The notes under the pieces are model-generated. The model saw nothing but the letters and a program-made list of their open reading frames with translations. It made no database searches and was not told the DNA's origin. The position numbers and the translations under genes were made by a program. A DNA stretch of 64,000 nt from Heliocidaris tuberculata (taxonomy: Eukaryota > Echinodermata > Echinoidea > Camarodonta > Echinometridae). The stretch spans positions 38,529,054-38,593,053 of the forward strand of contig CM046842.1 of assembly GCA_025618425.1 (NCBI GenBank), in the 5' to 3' direction. This document shows positions 46,001-56,060 of this stretch, piece after piece. The stretch's first letter is position 1; each line of letters opens with the position of its first letter.

Positions 46001-49000
46001 GGGGTAATTGTCCTCGGGTGTAGCTGTCCGAGGGGGGGGGGGGGAGGTGTGGGGGTTATTGTATTTGGGTGTTGGTTGTACGTCCTTGGGGGTAATTTTC
46101 CAGGAGGTAATTGTCATCGGGGGTAGTTGTCCCTTGGGGGTTATTTTCCGGGGGGGGGGGTAATTGTCCCAAGGGGTCTTTTTCCGCGTTGCAATTTTCC
46201 AGGGGGTAATTGTCCTTGGGGGTAGTTGTCCCTGGGGGTTATTTTCCGGAGGGGGGGGGGGGTATTCCAGGAGGTAATTGTCCCGGGGGGGGTATTTTCC
46301 GGGGGGTAATTTTTCAGGGGGTAATTGTCCTGGGGGGGGGGGGAGGGGGTAGTTTTCCCTGGGTAATTTTACAGGGGGCGATTGCCCAGGGGGTAAATGT
46401 CCTAGAACCCATCTATGTGAATCTCACATAGACAATTAGGTGAATCGATTGTGACGTACATGTATTCACGGTCAACTCTCCCATTTGTCGTACACCAAAA
46501 TATTAAATTCCAGTTTTCTCCTGAGCGCCTTTTCCTTCGAGGCAGTACTCAGAATACATTGTAGATAGCACATTGTTATAGGTCCTCCAAAAAGCAAAAA
46601 AATTCTACAAAGTTATAAATTTTGAAAAATTGTCATTTTACTCATTTTGTGTGTTTGGGCGAATGGGAAAGTTGACCGCCACTCTATCAAAGACACAGTG
46701 ACTGGTGACCATACTGATTAAGCCTCGGTCACAAATACCATTAAGAACTGCTACGAACGCCGTACGAACGATTTTTAGACCATTTCGTAAAATCTTATAA
46801 AGAAGGCCGTACGAAACCAGCAATCGTAGACCGTTCGTAAGTTCGCAGCCTGGTCGATGGTCTTGTCCAAGATTTTTTTCAACGTCGTACGAAACCCCCT
46901 CTTTGTAAAGCCCCTTTCACAATTGGTCTGCGACCGTTTGCGACCATTTGGTCGCACGACAGGCTGCAACAGGCTTCAATCGCCATCGATCTCATCAGGT
47001 CGCAGAAAGGCATTCACAAATGCAACAGCGGTCGTAAAACAAAAGCGACTAGAAGAGACCGTTGCACGAGTAAGTCGCATTTGCTCGCATATGCTCGTGC
47101 GCGTGGTCTTGCGTTCACATGCAAGTGTTGCACGAGTGATTGCGAGTGGCTTGACGCCAATCACAATAGTCGCACGATCGATTGCATGATCGTGCGAGTG
47201 GATGTGAGACCATGCGATCGCTCGTGCGATTGAATGAGACCGGTGCTAGTGGTCGTGAGAGTATTCGTGCGAGTGGCGTGGGGTATAAAAACCCCCTCGA
47301 CAATTGACCGGTAGTCAGTTTTAAGTTGGCCTTCTTAATAGTCAAGATGCCAAAGAAGAAAGTTATAAAGAAGAGAAAGTTGTTAGAGGAGGGCCCTGTT
47401 GCAGAGGATCATCTCCATAGTCCCCCTATATATACCCCCGAGGAATAGTCGCATACAGTCTCATACAGTCGTGCAACGGTAGTACAACGTTGTAAGATGT
47501 GCTGCGATCGGTCGTGCAACAGTCTCATGGTCTTAGCACAATCGCACCCATTCGCGAGACTGGTCGCTATAGGTCGCTAGCGCACGTGCGAGTGTTGCAC
47601 GACCTCCAGCCTACCCACTGCGACTATTGAGTCGTGCGAACTCTCGCATCTAATCATGCAACGTTGTGCAACACTCATACGAGAATCGCACGACTGGTCG
47701 TACGACCTAATGCGAGTGAATCGATCGCATCTGGTCGTGTCTGGATTTTGAGCATGTTCAAAGTTCAGATGCGACCAGTCACGACCGCCTCAGGTTCGTG
47801 CGACCGCCTGCAACGACTGCGAGTGGTCGCAAGACACCAAGCGATCGGTCGTGCAACACCCCGAAAAATCTGTTGCAGGCGGTCGCAAACTGGTCGCAGA
47901 CCAATTGTGAAAGGGGCTTAAGACGGCCGTACGAACGTCGGAAAAACATCATAAGAACCACGCAAGATTTTGTAGGGTCGAGAGACAATTCTAGAAGCCT
48001 TAAATTCTTACGATGATCGTAAGAACGCCTTAAGTTGTTCATAGAGGGCTCTTACGGCGTTCGTAAGAACGCCTTACGAACGGAGATTCGTACGACGCTC
48101 TTACGAACGACTCTTGGCGTTTATAAGGCGTTCGAATGACTTGAGAATGCCGTGAGTTGCACGTACGACCATCTTGCGACAACAAAAATCGTAAAGATGG
48201 CAGTAAGTCTGACGAAAGAATAACTAAAGGCATTCTTACGAAAAACGTACGAACTCTAGGGCCATTGTATAACCAAAAATAACTTCGTTTCTCAAGAAGG
48301 TCTTAAGTTGTTCTTGCGAATTAAACGGCGTTCGTACGAACTTCGTAGGAAGGCCGTAAGAATCTATGCCCCATCTACGAATCTCTACGAACTCCGAAAT
48401 TCGTACGAACAATGAGATACCTATGAACCTTTGTGATCGTAGCTTTAGGCCAATTTGAAATTTCCATACGTACAGTGATTACAACTTTCAAAAAATCATT
48501 TCTTTCTTATTGTTTGTCCGATTTTGTTCAAACTTTCACCATTCGGCTTCTTTGTTTTGTCTGCTTTCACACAAATCAAATAATTACAAAGGTTGGACTG
48601 CCCTTTAAAGATAAAGTTGAAAAATGGTCATGCAATGACATTGTGGAAGAAAATGTCTAGAAACTGTCTAGAAGTTATTGGGAAACGATGGGGTTTTAGA
48701 ATCATTGAAATGATAAGAAATGTAATCAGTCTTGGTGATAATCACATACATTGACAAAAAACGCTTCACGCAGGAATGGATAGAAAGAACTACGTGACAT
48801 AAAAACTCGGTCAAAAGTTTGCAGCTATTGTAGTCATAATATTATTATTTCGAATTTGAAGGCATTTGATGCATGGCAATCATATTTTTACTTTACACTG
48901 GCAACCGCGTAGCCAGGATTTAATTTTTAGGGGGGCGGTTGTGAGCACGCGAAGCGTGCTACCCAGGCCAGGGGTTGGTGCAGGGAGGGGGGAGTTTTCC

Positions 49001-51792
49001 CCCTCCGCGCGAAGCGCGAAAGCTTTGATGTTTGAGTACAGCTTGTAGCACCTTTTTTTTTTAGGCGGAAAGTTAGTTCGACGCCCTGACTGCTTTTCAA
49101 TTATTTAGACACAATACTGCACTGTATGTAACAGGGGTGGGCGCGCAGGGAGGGGGAGGAATTCCCCATTCCCGCGCGAAGCGTGAATTAAAGCTTTGAC
49201 GTTTGAGCAAGTTTGAGAGAAAGATAACGGCTAGTAGCACCTTTTTTTTTTAAGGCGGAAAGTTAGTTCGACGCCCTGACTGCTTTTCAATTATTTAGAA
49301 GCTATACTGCACTGTATGTAACAGGGGTGGGCGCGCAGGGAGGGGGGAGGGTTCCCCCTTCCCGCGCGAAGTGCGAAAGCTTTGACGTTTGAGCAAGTTT
49401 GAGAGAAGGTAACAGCTCGTAGCACCTTTTTTTAGGCGGAAAGTTACAGTTCGACGCCCCGATTGCTTTTCAATTATTTGGACGCAATACTGCACTGTAT
49501 GTAACAGGGGTGGGCGCGCAGGGAGGGGGGGGGGGGGGGGGAGGAGGAGGAATTCCCCCTTCCCGCGCGAAGCACGAAAGCTTTGACGTTTGAGCAAGTT
49601 ATTATTTTTTTGTTATGAGAGTGCTACCCAGGCCAGGGGTTGCTGCAGGGAGGGGGGAGTGTGATAAGATACAGAAATGTCAAACGCGTTACGCTTATTC
49701 AGCCCCGGCGGATTACCGCGGCGATTTCTGGCGGCATTATATGTGAACGAGGCTATGTAACAGGGGTGGGGATAGTCCACCCTGATTACAAGTTGGTTTT
49801 AAGAGAAAGAAAAATCAAAGAAACATATCATTGAAGGTTTGAGCAAAATCCGATAAGAAATAAGAAAATTATGAATTTTTGAAGTTGTAATCAATCAGAC
49901 ATAAATTGGCAACTCCGTCAGTCCGTGTCGTATCTTGCGAGCTCCTCTCCCATTTGCCCTGTACCCCCAAAAATCATTAATTTCCATTTTCTCTAAAGGA
50001 AATATTCAGTCATACATGCACCTTAGATATAATTATTGCTCATATGTTTTTACACAAAACCTGTGTGAAAAAATCTATTCCTTCATCAAAAACTAAGAAA
50101 ATGAAAATTTATGAAATTTTCTGTACTGAGCAAACGGGAGAGGAGCTCGCAAGATCGTGAAGATATGTCACGGAGTTGCCAGTTTGTGTCTGATTGATTA
50201 CAACTTCAAAATTTCATAATTTTCTTATTTCTTATCGGATTTTGCTCAAACCTTTTACTGATCTGTTTCTTTAATTTTTCTGCTTCTTTTAAAACCAACT
50301 TGTAATCAGGGTGGACTATCCCTGTTGGGTACACATGAGTTGGCCTACACCTAAACTGGGTTATAAACCAAACTGAGTCCACATGGGCAAGTCCATGGGC
50401 AAGTCCATGGGCAAGTCATTTCCCATACGTTACCAAGTATCATGATTGTGGATTTGTGAACATGAATTGACGTTAAAAAAATTATTTTGCTCTAAGAGAG
50501 CTATCAGTATGATACGGTCATCAGATAATCTTCGATGTAGTCTGTAACGTATGAGACAAATAGCTTGGACTTGCTTAATATCCCGGTGGGGGGGGGGGGG
50601 GGATGTCTCATTAAGACCTGTACATCATCCGCATAAATCACTTTCTAAAAAGCACCCTAAACGGGGATTGCAGTATAGGAGTAGTTTTGATACCTATAAA
50701 CAGGGAAACCTGTCTAACATCTCTGATTTTTATACCCAGTTAACGGCGATTTCCGCGAATCTTCTTCTTGTCACCTCTGAATTTGATACCCTTTTTCTTG
50801 ATTTTTGCTGTTTTTGATACCCTAAACGCGTAACCCGGGTTACGCGCCTAATGCTGAAAAAGTACCCTTTTTTATCCGCTTTCGTGTACAGGTCTCAACG
50901 AGACATGCCCCCCCCCCCCCCGGCCCTCGGGCTTAATATATACACTTGGACAACAAGAGCACTGCTAAAGCCATCTGCGAGATCATATGTCTTACAAAAA
51001 ATATGAGTGTTATAACAATAATATTTTTGTGTTATAAGATACAGAACTGTGTTTAAAAAAAATGACAGAGAAAGTGATTTTACCCTCTATTTTCACTCCC
51101 CAAAATGTCACGTCAGTGATCATTTGTTGACGAGTGAATAACTATTTATTTTAGAGTGCTCACCGAAAATAAACGAGTGAATTTTCACTCCATTTGCACT
51201 CTATTTGCACTTACCCGGGGAATCAAGTCAGTGATCACACGATTATAAGAGAAAGAAGGTGTACTACGGTTATGTCATTTTCCTTTCAGTTTGAACGAGG
51301 GCACTAAAACCTGAGTCACACCGTCAAACCGACTCCACACCGACCGATTTTTTTTTGGCCATTGGAAGAATGTGAATTCTTGTTCGGTCTGTTGTCGGTC
51401 TAGCTGGGTGTGACTCGGGTCAGTGGGTATAATTCACCCGTAGAGTTGATGCAAATACCGCAGGGTAGGAATGCACAGTCAACCGGCTCAATTTCAATGT
51501 GTTTCGTACATTTGATATCTGGACATATTTTGTGGAAGCATTTCGCATATCCAGATTGAGTAGCGAAAATCCGCCTGTTGGAGGATAAGAATAAGAATTA
51601 AACAGCAATTCAATTACGTTTATTACTCAATGAAAAGGAATTTTTATGCATTGCCATGAGATATTCGCAATGTCTCTATATAAATACTCTTTCTATTGTT
51701 ATCATTTAATATTATCAATATTATCATTATCAAGATTATTTTTGTTCTTATTATCATCATCTTAACTAATGTTATTTTTTATTATTATTATG

Positions 51793-51827
<35 letters not shown>

Positions 51828-52199
51828 CATTGCTATTATTATAAATCATTTATGGATCAGGAACTTTGAAGGTACATTACACAAGATGTGGGGATGAAAT
51901 GTAAAAAGTGAAAGCAGTTTTTTTTTTTATATTCTAATTCTTATCATCACTTATCATAACCATTAATATCAGTGTTATCATAATTAACTGTTCCATAAAC
52001 TCACCCTGTTTCGGGATGCACGGCCATGCTCCCCCCGCCTTGGCCTCCTAAACGGTTATATGTAAGGCAGGCGGTTTCGACTAGAATGCCTGCATCGTTA
52101 AAATCAATCATCTTGATTTCAAGCGTCACAAAAATGTAGAGACGTCGAGAGAAGTTCCCTCCGTAATAATCCAAATCGTTGACATCTAAGAAGAATAAA

Positions 52200-52231
<32 letters not shown>

Positions 52232-55200
52232 GAAGAAGAAGACGACGTAGAAGAAGAAATAAACACAGTCATTGTGGAAACGTGCATGATAAATCTATTT
52301 CTACTTAACAGCAGTCGAGGAGTTCGTTTCCAAAACACGCTACATCCATTTTGTTGTTGTTGTTGATACTATGAATGTAGGATTATTTATTTCTAGTAGC
52401 TATATTCACTGACACATCCAAAAAGGTGAATTTCCCTTGGGAAAGTAAAAAGAAATCTGGCCATAAAGCATTACATTATTTAAGTTCCGAAACCTGCTAT
52501 ATATCACTTTAGTGCCACTACATGCTACATCCATACAATAAAATTAGCCTTCTCCGACTAATCACATAGCAGCAGGGGCGTATCTAGGGGGGAGGGGGGG
52601 GCAGAGGGGGCACGTGCCCCGGGCGGCACTTGAAGGGGGCGCAAAAATCGCAAAAGAGAGAAAGAAAAGGGGGAAAATACAAGAAAATTTATGGTGTTTG
52701 AGGGTTATTTGCGCCCCAGTCAAGACAAAATGCGTAAGAAATAGTGTTTTATAAGGTTTGAAATGCAAATTTTTTCTAAAGCTCGGTCTATTTGCTCCCT
52801 AGCATAATTATGTTCAGGAACTAGCCTAGCCCCCAATACCGTTTTTAAAGTGTTAACGATCAATTGACTCTAGTTGCTTTGCCCCCCCCCCCCCCCCGCA
52901 TAAGGCAGGAGCTTGTTAAATTTTGCGTCCCCAGATGGGATATAAGTGCATAAAAAGCACTTTCAAAGTATAGAACATTCGAAAGAAATCATAAATTTGC
53001 CTTGCCATTGCATTGCTAAATTCATCAAATATATTTCTTCAGGGTTTTCATTCATTTTGCGCTCCCAAAATAGGAATGTTCAAAAACAAAAAATCTGTTG
53101 CTAAAATCTATTCCCTTAGATTTTTTTCTAAAGGTAAAATACATAAGAAATTTCAATTTGAGGGGTGAAAAGAAGAAGAAGAAAAAAAAAAAAATCTGCC
53201 GTTCGGTCGCGTTGCGCGTTCCCCCACAAGTGTATATACTGTATGCGTTTATTACCTCTACTGGAAGATGTTTATTATACTGAGCTGTTATTATGTATTA
53301 TCCTTTGTATTATGCCATTTGATTTATATACTTATATTTTGCTTTCTCATGTACAAATGTAAACCGATCGTGGAAACAAATAAAATCAAATCAAAAATCA
53401 AATCAAAATCTCTCGCTTATACAATAATTCATCAAATTTGGGCTAACAACCCCGGCTTATGTGCACCAAGACTCATTTTCACGTAGTGCCATCATTTCTC
53501 AATTAAAAGCGCTCATTAATCTGAGTTTGGGCAAAGGGGGGGGGGGCAGATTTGATAGTTTGCCCCTGGCACCAGAATACCTAGATACGCCACTGCATAG
53601 CAGCATGCATTCCATGAATGATCTCCCAATGACATTCAGTTTCCCACACACCAGAATGTGGTTGGCTCCATTGCGTGCACGGTATACGTATGGGAAATCA
53701 AGATTTAGGTACCAAAGTAAAGTTCATCCACACAATTTGTTAAAGTGTTTAATTCATTTGTAAACGGAATTAAGCACCTGGATTTTTTTTCTCAAAATAA
53801 CTGTATTAGTATCGCATTGCATAACAGCACAATAGCCTGAGGAACAAATTTCATGTCAAATAGGGAATACAAAATAGGAGATTTGCAAACCCTCGTTTTT
53901 CCCCAAAATCAGTTTAATGGGTGAAGCATGTTTTGGAACCAAACTCTTTAATTATGAAACAAAAGTGCTAGACAATCCTGAAGGTATAAGAAGGGGGGCA
54001 TGTCAATAAGTTTCGCGCAATTTGTTGCATCTGCGCGTAGCCTGAATGTCATCAGAATGACACGTGCGCGCCACTGATCTCTGTAGAGATCAGTGGTGCG
54101 CGCGCACAGAATCAGTCTAAAAACACAAAATATTTCATAACTAATTCATAAAAAGGTCAGAATTCTACAAAACCAGTAGAAGTCAAAATAAGAAAGGTCA
54201 AACCTAGAACTCTTACTCTTTTAAGAAACCTTTTAACTGGTTAATTCCCACCATTAACAGCACTGCTAACCAATTAACAAAATTACCTTGTCACTGCGAG
54301 TCGATTACTTTCCCCATAGAAACACGTGTAATTTGGGTGTTCTACGTTTTTGTGAGGCAACATAAAAAGGCCGTTTTCAAACAAAATTGGCCAGAATTCT
54401 ACATATGAGATGATTACATTTTTATGCTCAGCAGCTTCTTTGTTTCTTCAATATTCATATTCCTTTTTAACTGAATCAAATTGTTAAAAAGTGAAAAAGA
54501 TATAAGTATTTCTAAAAGTTGAAATTTACGTTTTTCATGATTAATGTACAGGGTTCTATGGAGGGAATCGCAGAGGGAAAGTGATACGCGCGCGCGCATG
54601 GTTGAGAATGCAACACACTTTTTGGTATGGGGGGGGGGGGGGGTTGTCATGCTGAAGGAAGGGGAGTGGGTATAGTAATCAACTTTTGTTCCCCCTTAAG
54701 GTTTTGCCATTGGCCATACTTGGCGTATGTACCGTGGGGCAGGAGCCTGGGAACGATTTTGTTACTGGGGGTGCTGTGAGCAAAAAAAAAAAAAAAAAAA
54801 GGTCCTCAGCGTTTTGGGGTCTCTTTTTAACTACTTCTTAGCTACAGCACCCCCAGTACCCCCTACAGCACCCCAAGTATCCTCAGCCTTCTAGGGGGTG
54901 CTGTGCACCCTCTCAAAAAAATCTGGGGGTGCTGCAGCACCCCTGGCTCTCAGGGGCCTGCCGTGGGGCAACGGGGGGGGGGGGGGAGGAGTATAGTTTA
55001 AAATGTTCCTGAAGATTTTGTTTGCCGTTGCCCACAGCGGTGTATCTACCGTATTTATCAGAAGTAAAACAAGATATGTGAGCATAGAGCAAAGGTCGAG
55101 CCCAGGATCTTCCCCAATGAGTCAGGAACTTTCACCAATCCACAGTGCTCCCACAATTCGGCCTTACCGAATAAGTCTGTGGCGATCACTTCCATGTCAT

Positions 55201-55428
55201 ACAAGTTACCGCCTTGAAGCCGAGAACGGTAAATATTCCCTCTGAGGCTGTCCGACCAGTATAGCGTACCGCTACTGCTATCGAAGGCGAAGGCAGTAAT
55301 GTCGTCTGGATCCATTATAGGAAGTTTGGTCACGGTAATGATGACGGTTTTGATATTATATGGTAGGTATACAAGGCCACGAAAGACACCGGAAGTTTTG
55401 TCACCCTTAATCTGGAAAATGATTTCAC
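42749..55428 (-). CDS. YWTD-like beta-propeller / cysteine-rich protein gene, 3' part
   Basis: Four minus-strand exons (55428-55168, 52185-52005, 51574-51438, 43041-42749) have GT/AG borders, and their phases fit exactly at every junction, ending at TAA. Read in order: ITAFAFDSSSGTLYWSDSLR (an LDL-receptor YWTD-like blade), VTLEIKMIDFNDAGILVETA, SMAVHPETGRIFATQSG, a cysteine-rich stretch (CPDIKC, DCAFLPCGIC), then ILYYTENQGIQSFDLEDF and MNEFLIWIGDDRIGDGVYGF. Such folds are usually extracellular ligand-binding domains, so a secreted or receptor protein is inferred. I recognise no specific orthologue. The 5' end is unresolved; 57529-57288 may be one more exon. Its last intron carries the 43077-48608 composite. 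Confidence 0.75.
42764..43076. other. Exon D region and left border of the intronic composite
   Basis: Apart from exon D there is only a 35-bp AT-rich intron edge before the TTAA at 43077. Confidence 0.6.
43225..43800. repeat. C-rich minisatellite (GGACAATTACCCCC)n
   Basis: About 18-28-bp units alternating GGAAAATTACCCCC, AAGGACAACCACCCCC and GAGGACAATTACCCCC. It is inverted relative to 45980-46410. Confidence 0.92.
43905..44240. repeat. TTCCGAA minisatellite, largest array
   Basis: About ten units of AGGGTTCATAATTCCGAAAA / GGTTCGTAATTCCGAA. Same family as 8724, 9577 and 14225. Confidence 0.92.
44343..45618. mobile_element. hAT-like element with internal AAAGGGCACTTATCAGA repeats
   Basis: The start is CAGGGGCGGCCGAGTGT and the inverted end CCGGGGGAGGCGCACCC. 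The flanks AATTAACT and AATCAACT match 7 of 8. Inside, 45000-45540 is a degenerate array of about 28-bp units (GGGCACTTATCAGAAGGAGA). Confidence 0.65.
45980..46410. repeat. G-rich minisatellite (GGGGGTAATTGTCC)n
   Basis: Inverse of the 43225-43800 array. Together they form arms around the TTCCGAA block and the hAT-like element. Confidence 0.9.
47284..47290 (+). promoter_or_regulatory. TATA box of the inner Harbinger-like element
   Basis: TATAAAA lies 57 bp before the ATG at 47347, in the only part of the element free of GTGCGAC repeats. Position and context suggest the former transposon gene promoter. Confidence 0.5.
47347..47448 (+). CDS. Mini-ORF with basic N-terminus (transposon gene remnant)
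   Basis: 33 codons reading MPKKKVIKKRKLLEEGPVAE followed by DHLHSPPIYTPEE and TAG. The PKKKVIKKRK stretch resembles a nuclear-localisation signal. It follows the TATA box closely. It may be the first exon of a lost Harbinger gene or a small expressed peptide. It is not recognised from any named protein. Confidence 0.4.
   Translation: MPKKKVIKKRKLLEEGPVAEDHLHSPPIYTPEE
48609..48897. other. Intronic sequence, no gene
   Basis: 48608-48720 resembles 1918-2060 (GATAAAGTTGA...GGTCATGC). No coding signal. Confidence 0.5.
48898..49640. repeat. hAT-like end followed by a ~185-bp satellite
   Basis: CGCGTAGCCAGGATTTAATT near 48906 is a typical hAT-like end; no partner was found. Then come about four tandem copies marked by CAGGGGTGGGCGCGCAGGGA at 49132, 49322 and 49505 (spacing 190 and 183) and by AAAGCTTTGACGTTTGAGCA. 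Units contain CGCGCGAAGCGCGAAAGC palindromes. Confidence 0.85.
49769..50322. mobile_element. Long-armed foldback MITE
   Basis: GGATAGTCCACCCTGATTAC and its inverse bound arms of roughly 200 bp that also share CAAAATCCGATAAGAAATAA and GGCAACTCCG. 554 bp, no ORF. Confidence 0.9.
50587..50921. mobile_element. GGTCTC-palindrome element, uninterrupted copy
   Basis: The ends are a G-run + ATGTCTCATTAAGACCTGTA and GTACAGGTCTCAACGAGACAT + a C-run. It contains AACGCGTAACCCGGGTTACGCG. It is homologous in reverse to 10922-11748, with a single TTAA (50743-50746) where that copy has a 481-bp insert. Confidence 0.9.
50922..51309. other. Intron, no gene
   Basis: It contains diverged inverted text (GTCAGTGATCA at 51113 and 51229; GAGTGAATAAC/TTTTCACTCC) suggesting another degraded MITE. 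Nothing coding. Confidence 0.45.
51310..51420. mobile_element. Short palindromic MITE, CCTGAGTCACACC ends
   Basis: CCTGAGTCACACC and GGTGTGACTCGGG are inverted, with TCGGTCTGTTGTCGGTCTAG and ACCGACTCCACACCGACC inside. 111 bp. It lies just downstream (minus sense) of exon C. Confidence 0.75.
51438..51574 (-). CDS. Beta-propeller gene exon C (cysteine-rich)
   Basis: The acceptor is ctccaacag and the donor gtgaat (weak). It encodes RIFATQSGYAKCFHKICPDI, KCTKHIEIEPVDC and AFLPCGICINST. Six Cys, with CxxxxC, PVDC and LPCGxC spacing, recall a VWC-like or small disulfide module. Phases 2 in, 1 out. Confidence 0.7.
51600..52004. repeat. Intron with (ATT)n microsatellite
   Basis: (ATT)n at about 51772-51832 in an AT-rich intron. 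No exon between exons B and C. Confidence 0.85.
52005..52185 (-). CDS. Beta-propeller gene exon B
   Basis: The acceptor is ttcttag and the donor gtgagt. It encodes VNDLDYYGGNFSRRLYIFVT, LVETACLTYNRLGG and GGGSMAVHPETG. MAVHPETG followed by RIFATQ in the next exon matches a propeller blade (AxDPxTGxLYW-like). Phases 1 in, 2 out. Confidence 0.8.
52198..52258. repeat. (GAA)n microsatellite
   Basis: About 60 bp of GAA triplets beside the acceptor of exon B. On the gene strand it reads TTC and acts as the pyrimidine tract. Confidence 0.92.
52573..53595. mobile_element. hAT-like element, perfect 8-bp duplication
   Basis: The ends are CAGGGGCGTATCTAGGGGGG and, inverted, CAGTGGCGTATCTAGGTATT. CATAGCAG flanks both sides (52565-52572, 53596-53603). 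1023 bp with no transposase frame. Confidence 0.95.
53604..54731. other. Intron, no gene; short palindrome
   Basis: It holds a 36-bp palindrome at 54066-54101 (GCGCGCCACTGATCTCT, 2-base loop, then its inverse) and a G-run at about 54629-54643. No exon was recognised. Confidence 0.6.
54740..54960. mobile_element. Short hAT-like MITE, perfect 8-bp duplication
   Basis: It starts CAGGAGCCTGGGAACGATTT; the inverted end is CAGGCCCCTGAGAGCCAGGG. CCGTGGGG flanks both sides (54732-54739, 54961-54968). The interior is rich in GGGGGTGCTGTAG-like repeats. Confidence 0.85.
55168..55428 (-). CDS. Beta-propeller gene exon A
   Basis: The acceptor (ttaacag) is at 55429-55430 and the donor gtaagg follows 55168. 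It encodes EIIFQIKGDKTSGVFRGLVY, DPDDITAFAFDSSSG, TLYWSDSLRGNIYRSRLQGG and MEVIATDLF. TLYWSD is a YWTD-type core and GNIYRSRLQGG is a typical blade continuation. It ends phase 1. Confidence 0.85.
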
Positions 55429-55682
55429 CTGTTAATGAAAATGACGCCAACTTTGATTGCTTCGGAAAGATGTTATTAGACTCGGGTTTGAACATTCCAT
55501 GCATAATATCAAATAAGAAAAAGCAGATGAAATTATTAGATGCTGCAAAAAGGTGGGGGGGGGGGGGGGAGGACTTTCCAGAGTTACGAATAGGCAATAA
55601 ACATTATAATTCTCGCAAGATATGTAAAATATGATCTAAATGCAGGATATTTCGCAAGATATATGTAAAACATGACCTAGGC

Positions 55683-56008
55683 CAACGCTTCTCGACCGAT
55701 GGGCGGCGAGGTCGGCCAATTTATTTTTTTAATAAAATAGAATAAAAATTGTGTCTGATCTTAAATGACATGTACAGCTATAGAAATCAGATATATTACT
55801 GTCTCACTGAAGGTAAGCAGAATAATTTTAGGCATTACAACTGACAGTTGGACAACCACCCATTATTACCACACAATTCGTTCTCTTTTTGTTGGTGTTA
55901 CGTTTCATTGTCATTTTCTTTTCTCATTAAGTATTTGTAAGGTGGGCCTCGAAAATATTTCTAAGAGCCGAAGGTGGCCTCGATTTCATAAAAGGTTGAG
56001 AAGCGCTG
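55683..56008. mobile_element. Charlie-type hAT MITE
   Basis: The ends CAACGCTTCTCGACC and, inverted, CAGCGCTTCTCAACC match the CAGNGCTTCTCAACC ends of Charlie-like hATs. The flanks ACCTAGGC and ACCTAGGG match 7 of 8. A different subfamily from the GGCG-type elements. Confidence 0.9.
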
Positions 56009-56060
56009 ACCTAGGGGCACTATGAATTTTCCCTATCTCCCTATCCTGAAGACCATGGGT

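Larger units (their letters stand above)
46909..47918. mobile_element. Inner Harbinger-like element with retained promoter and mini-ORF
   Basis: Perfect ends AGCCCCTTTCACAATTGGTC and inverse, extending through CTGCGACC. TAA flanks both sides (46906-46908, 47919-47921), a TWA target as for PIF/Harbinger. The subterminal parts are dense in GGTCGCAC/GTGCGACC. A TATA box and a 33-codon ORF sit in the centre. Confidence 0.9.
46721..48444. mobile_element. Outer Harbinger-like element (TTA target)
   Basis: The ends AGCCTCGGTCACAAAT and, inverted, AGCTACGATCACAAAGG sit between TTA repeats (46718-46720, 48445-48447). The interior is full of TACGAACG/CGTTCGTA motifs in both directions. It is split by an inner element at 46909-47918. 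Its ends are diverged, so it is the older of the two. Confidence 0.75.
43077..48608. mobile_element. 5.5-kb TTAA-flanked composite element
   Basis: The ends AGGGCAATCCTACCTTTGT and, inverted, AGGGCAGTCCAACCTTTGTA lie inside TTAA on each side (43077-43080, 48605-48608). The terminal repeats extend about 135 bp (shared TGATTTGTGTGAAAGCAGA and ATGGTGAAAGTTTGAA). TTAA and AGGG ends suggest Kolobok-like mobilisation. The interior holds inverted minisatellites, an hAT-like element and two nested Harbinger-like elements. No transposase was found. Confidence 0.8.

Noticed and set aside
46857..48233. Several 60-110-codon ORFs on both strands
   Set aside because: Created by GTGCGAC and TACGAACG subterminal repeats of the two Harbinger-like elements; palindromic DNA keeps both strands open.
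52562..52768. Small minus ORF at the hAT left end
   Set aside because: Lies inside a non-coding hAT-like element and its G-runs; no conserved text.
55058..55597. Whole 179-codon minus ORF as one exon
   Set aside because: Only 55168-55428 has splice borders and propeller text; the rest extends into intron, including a G-run.
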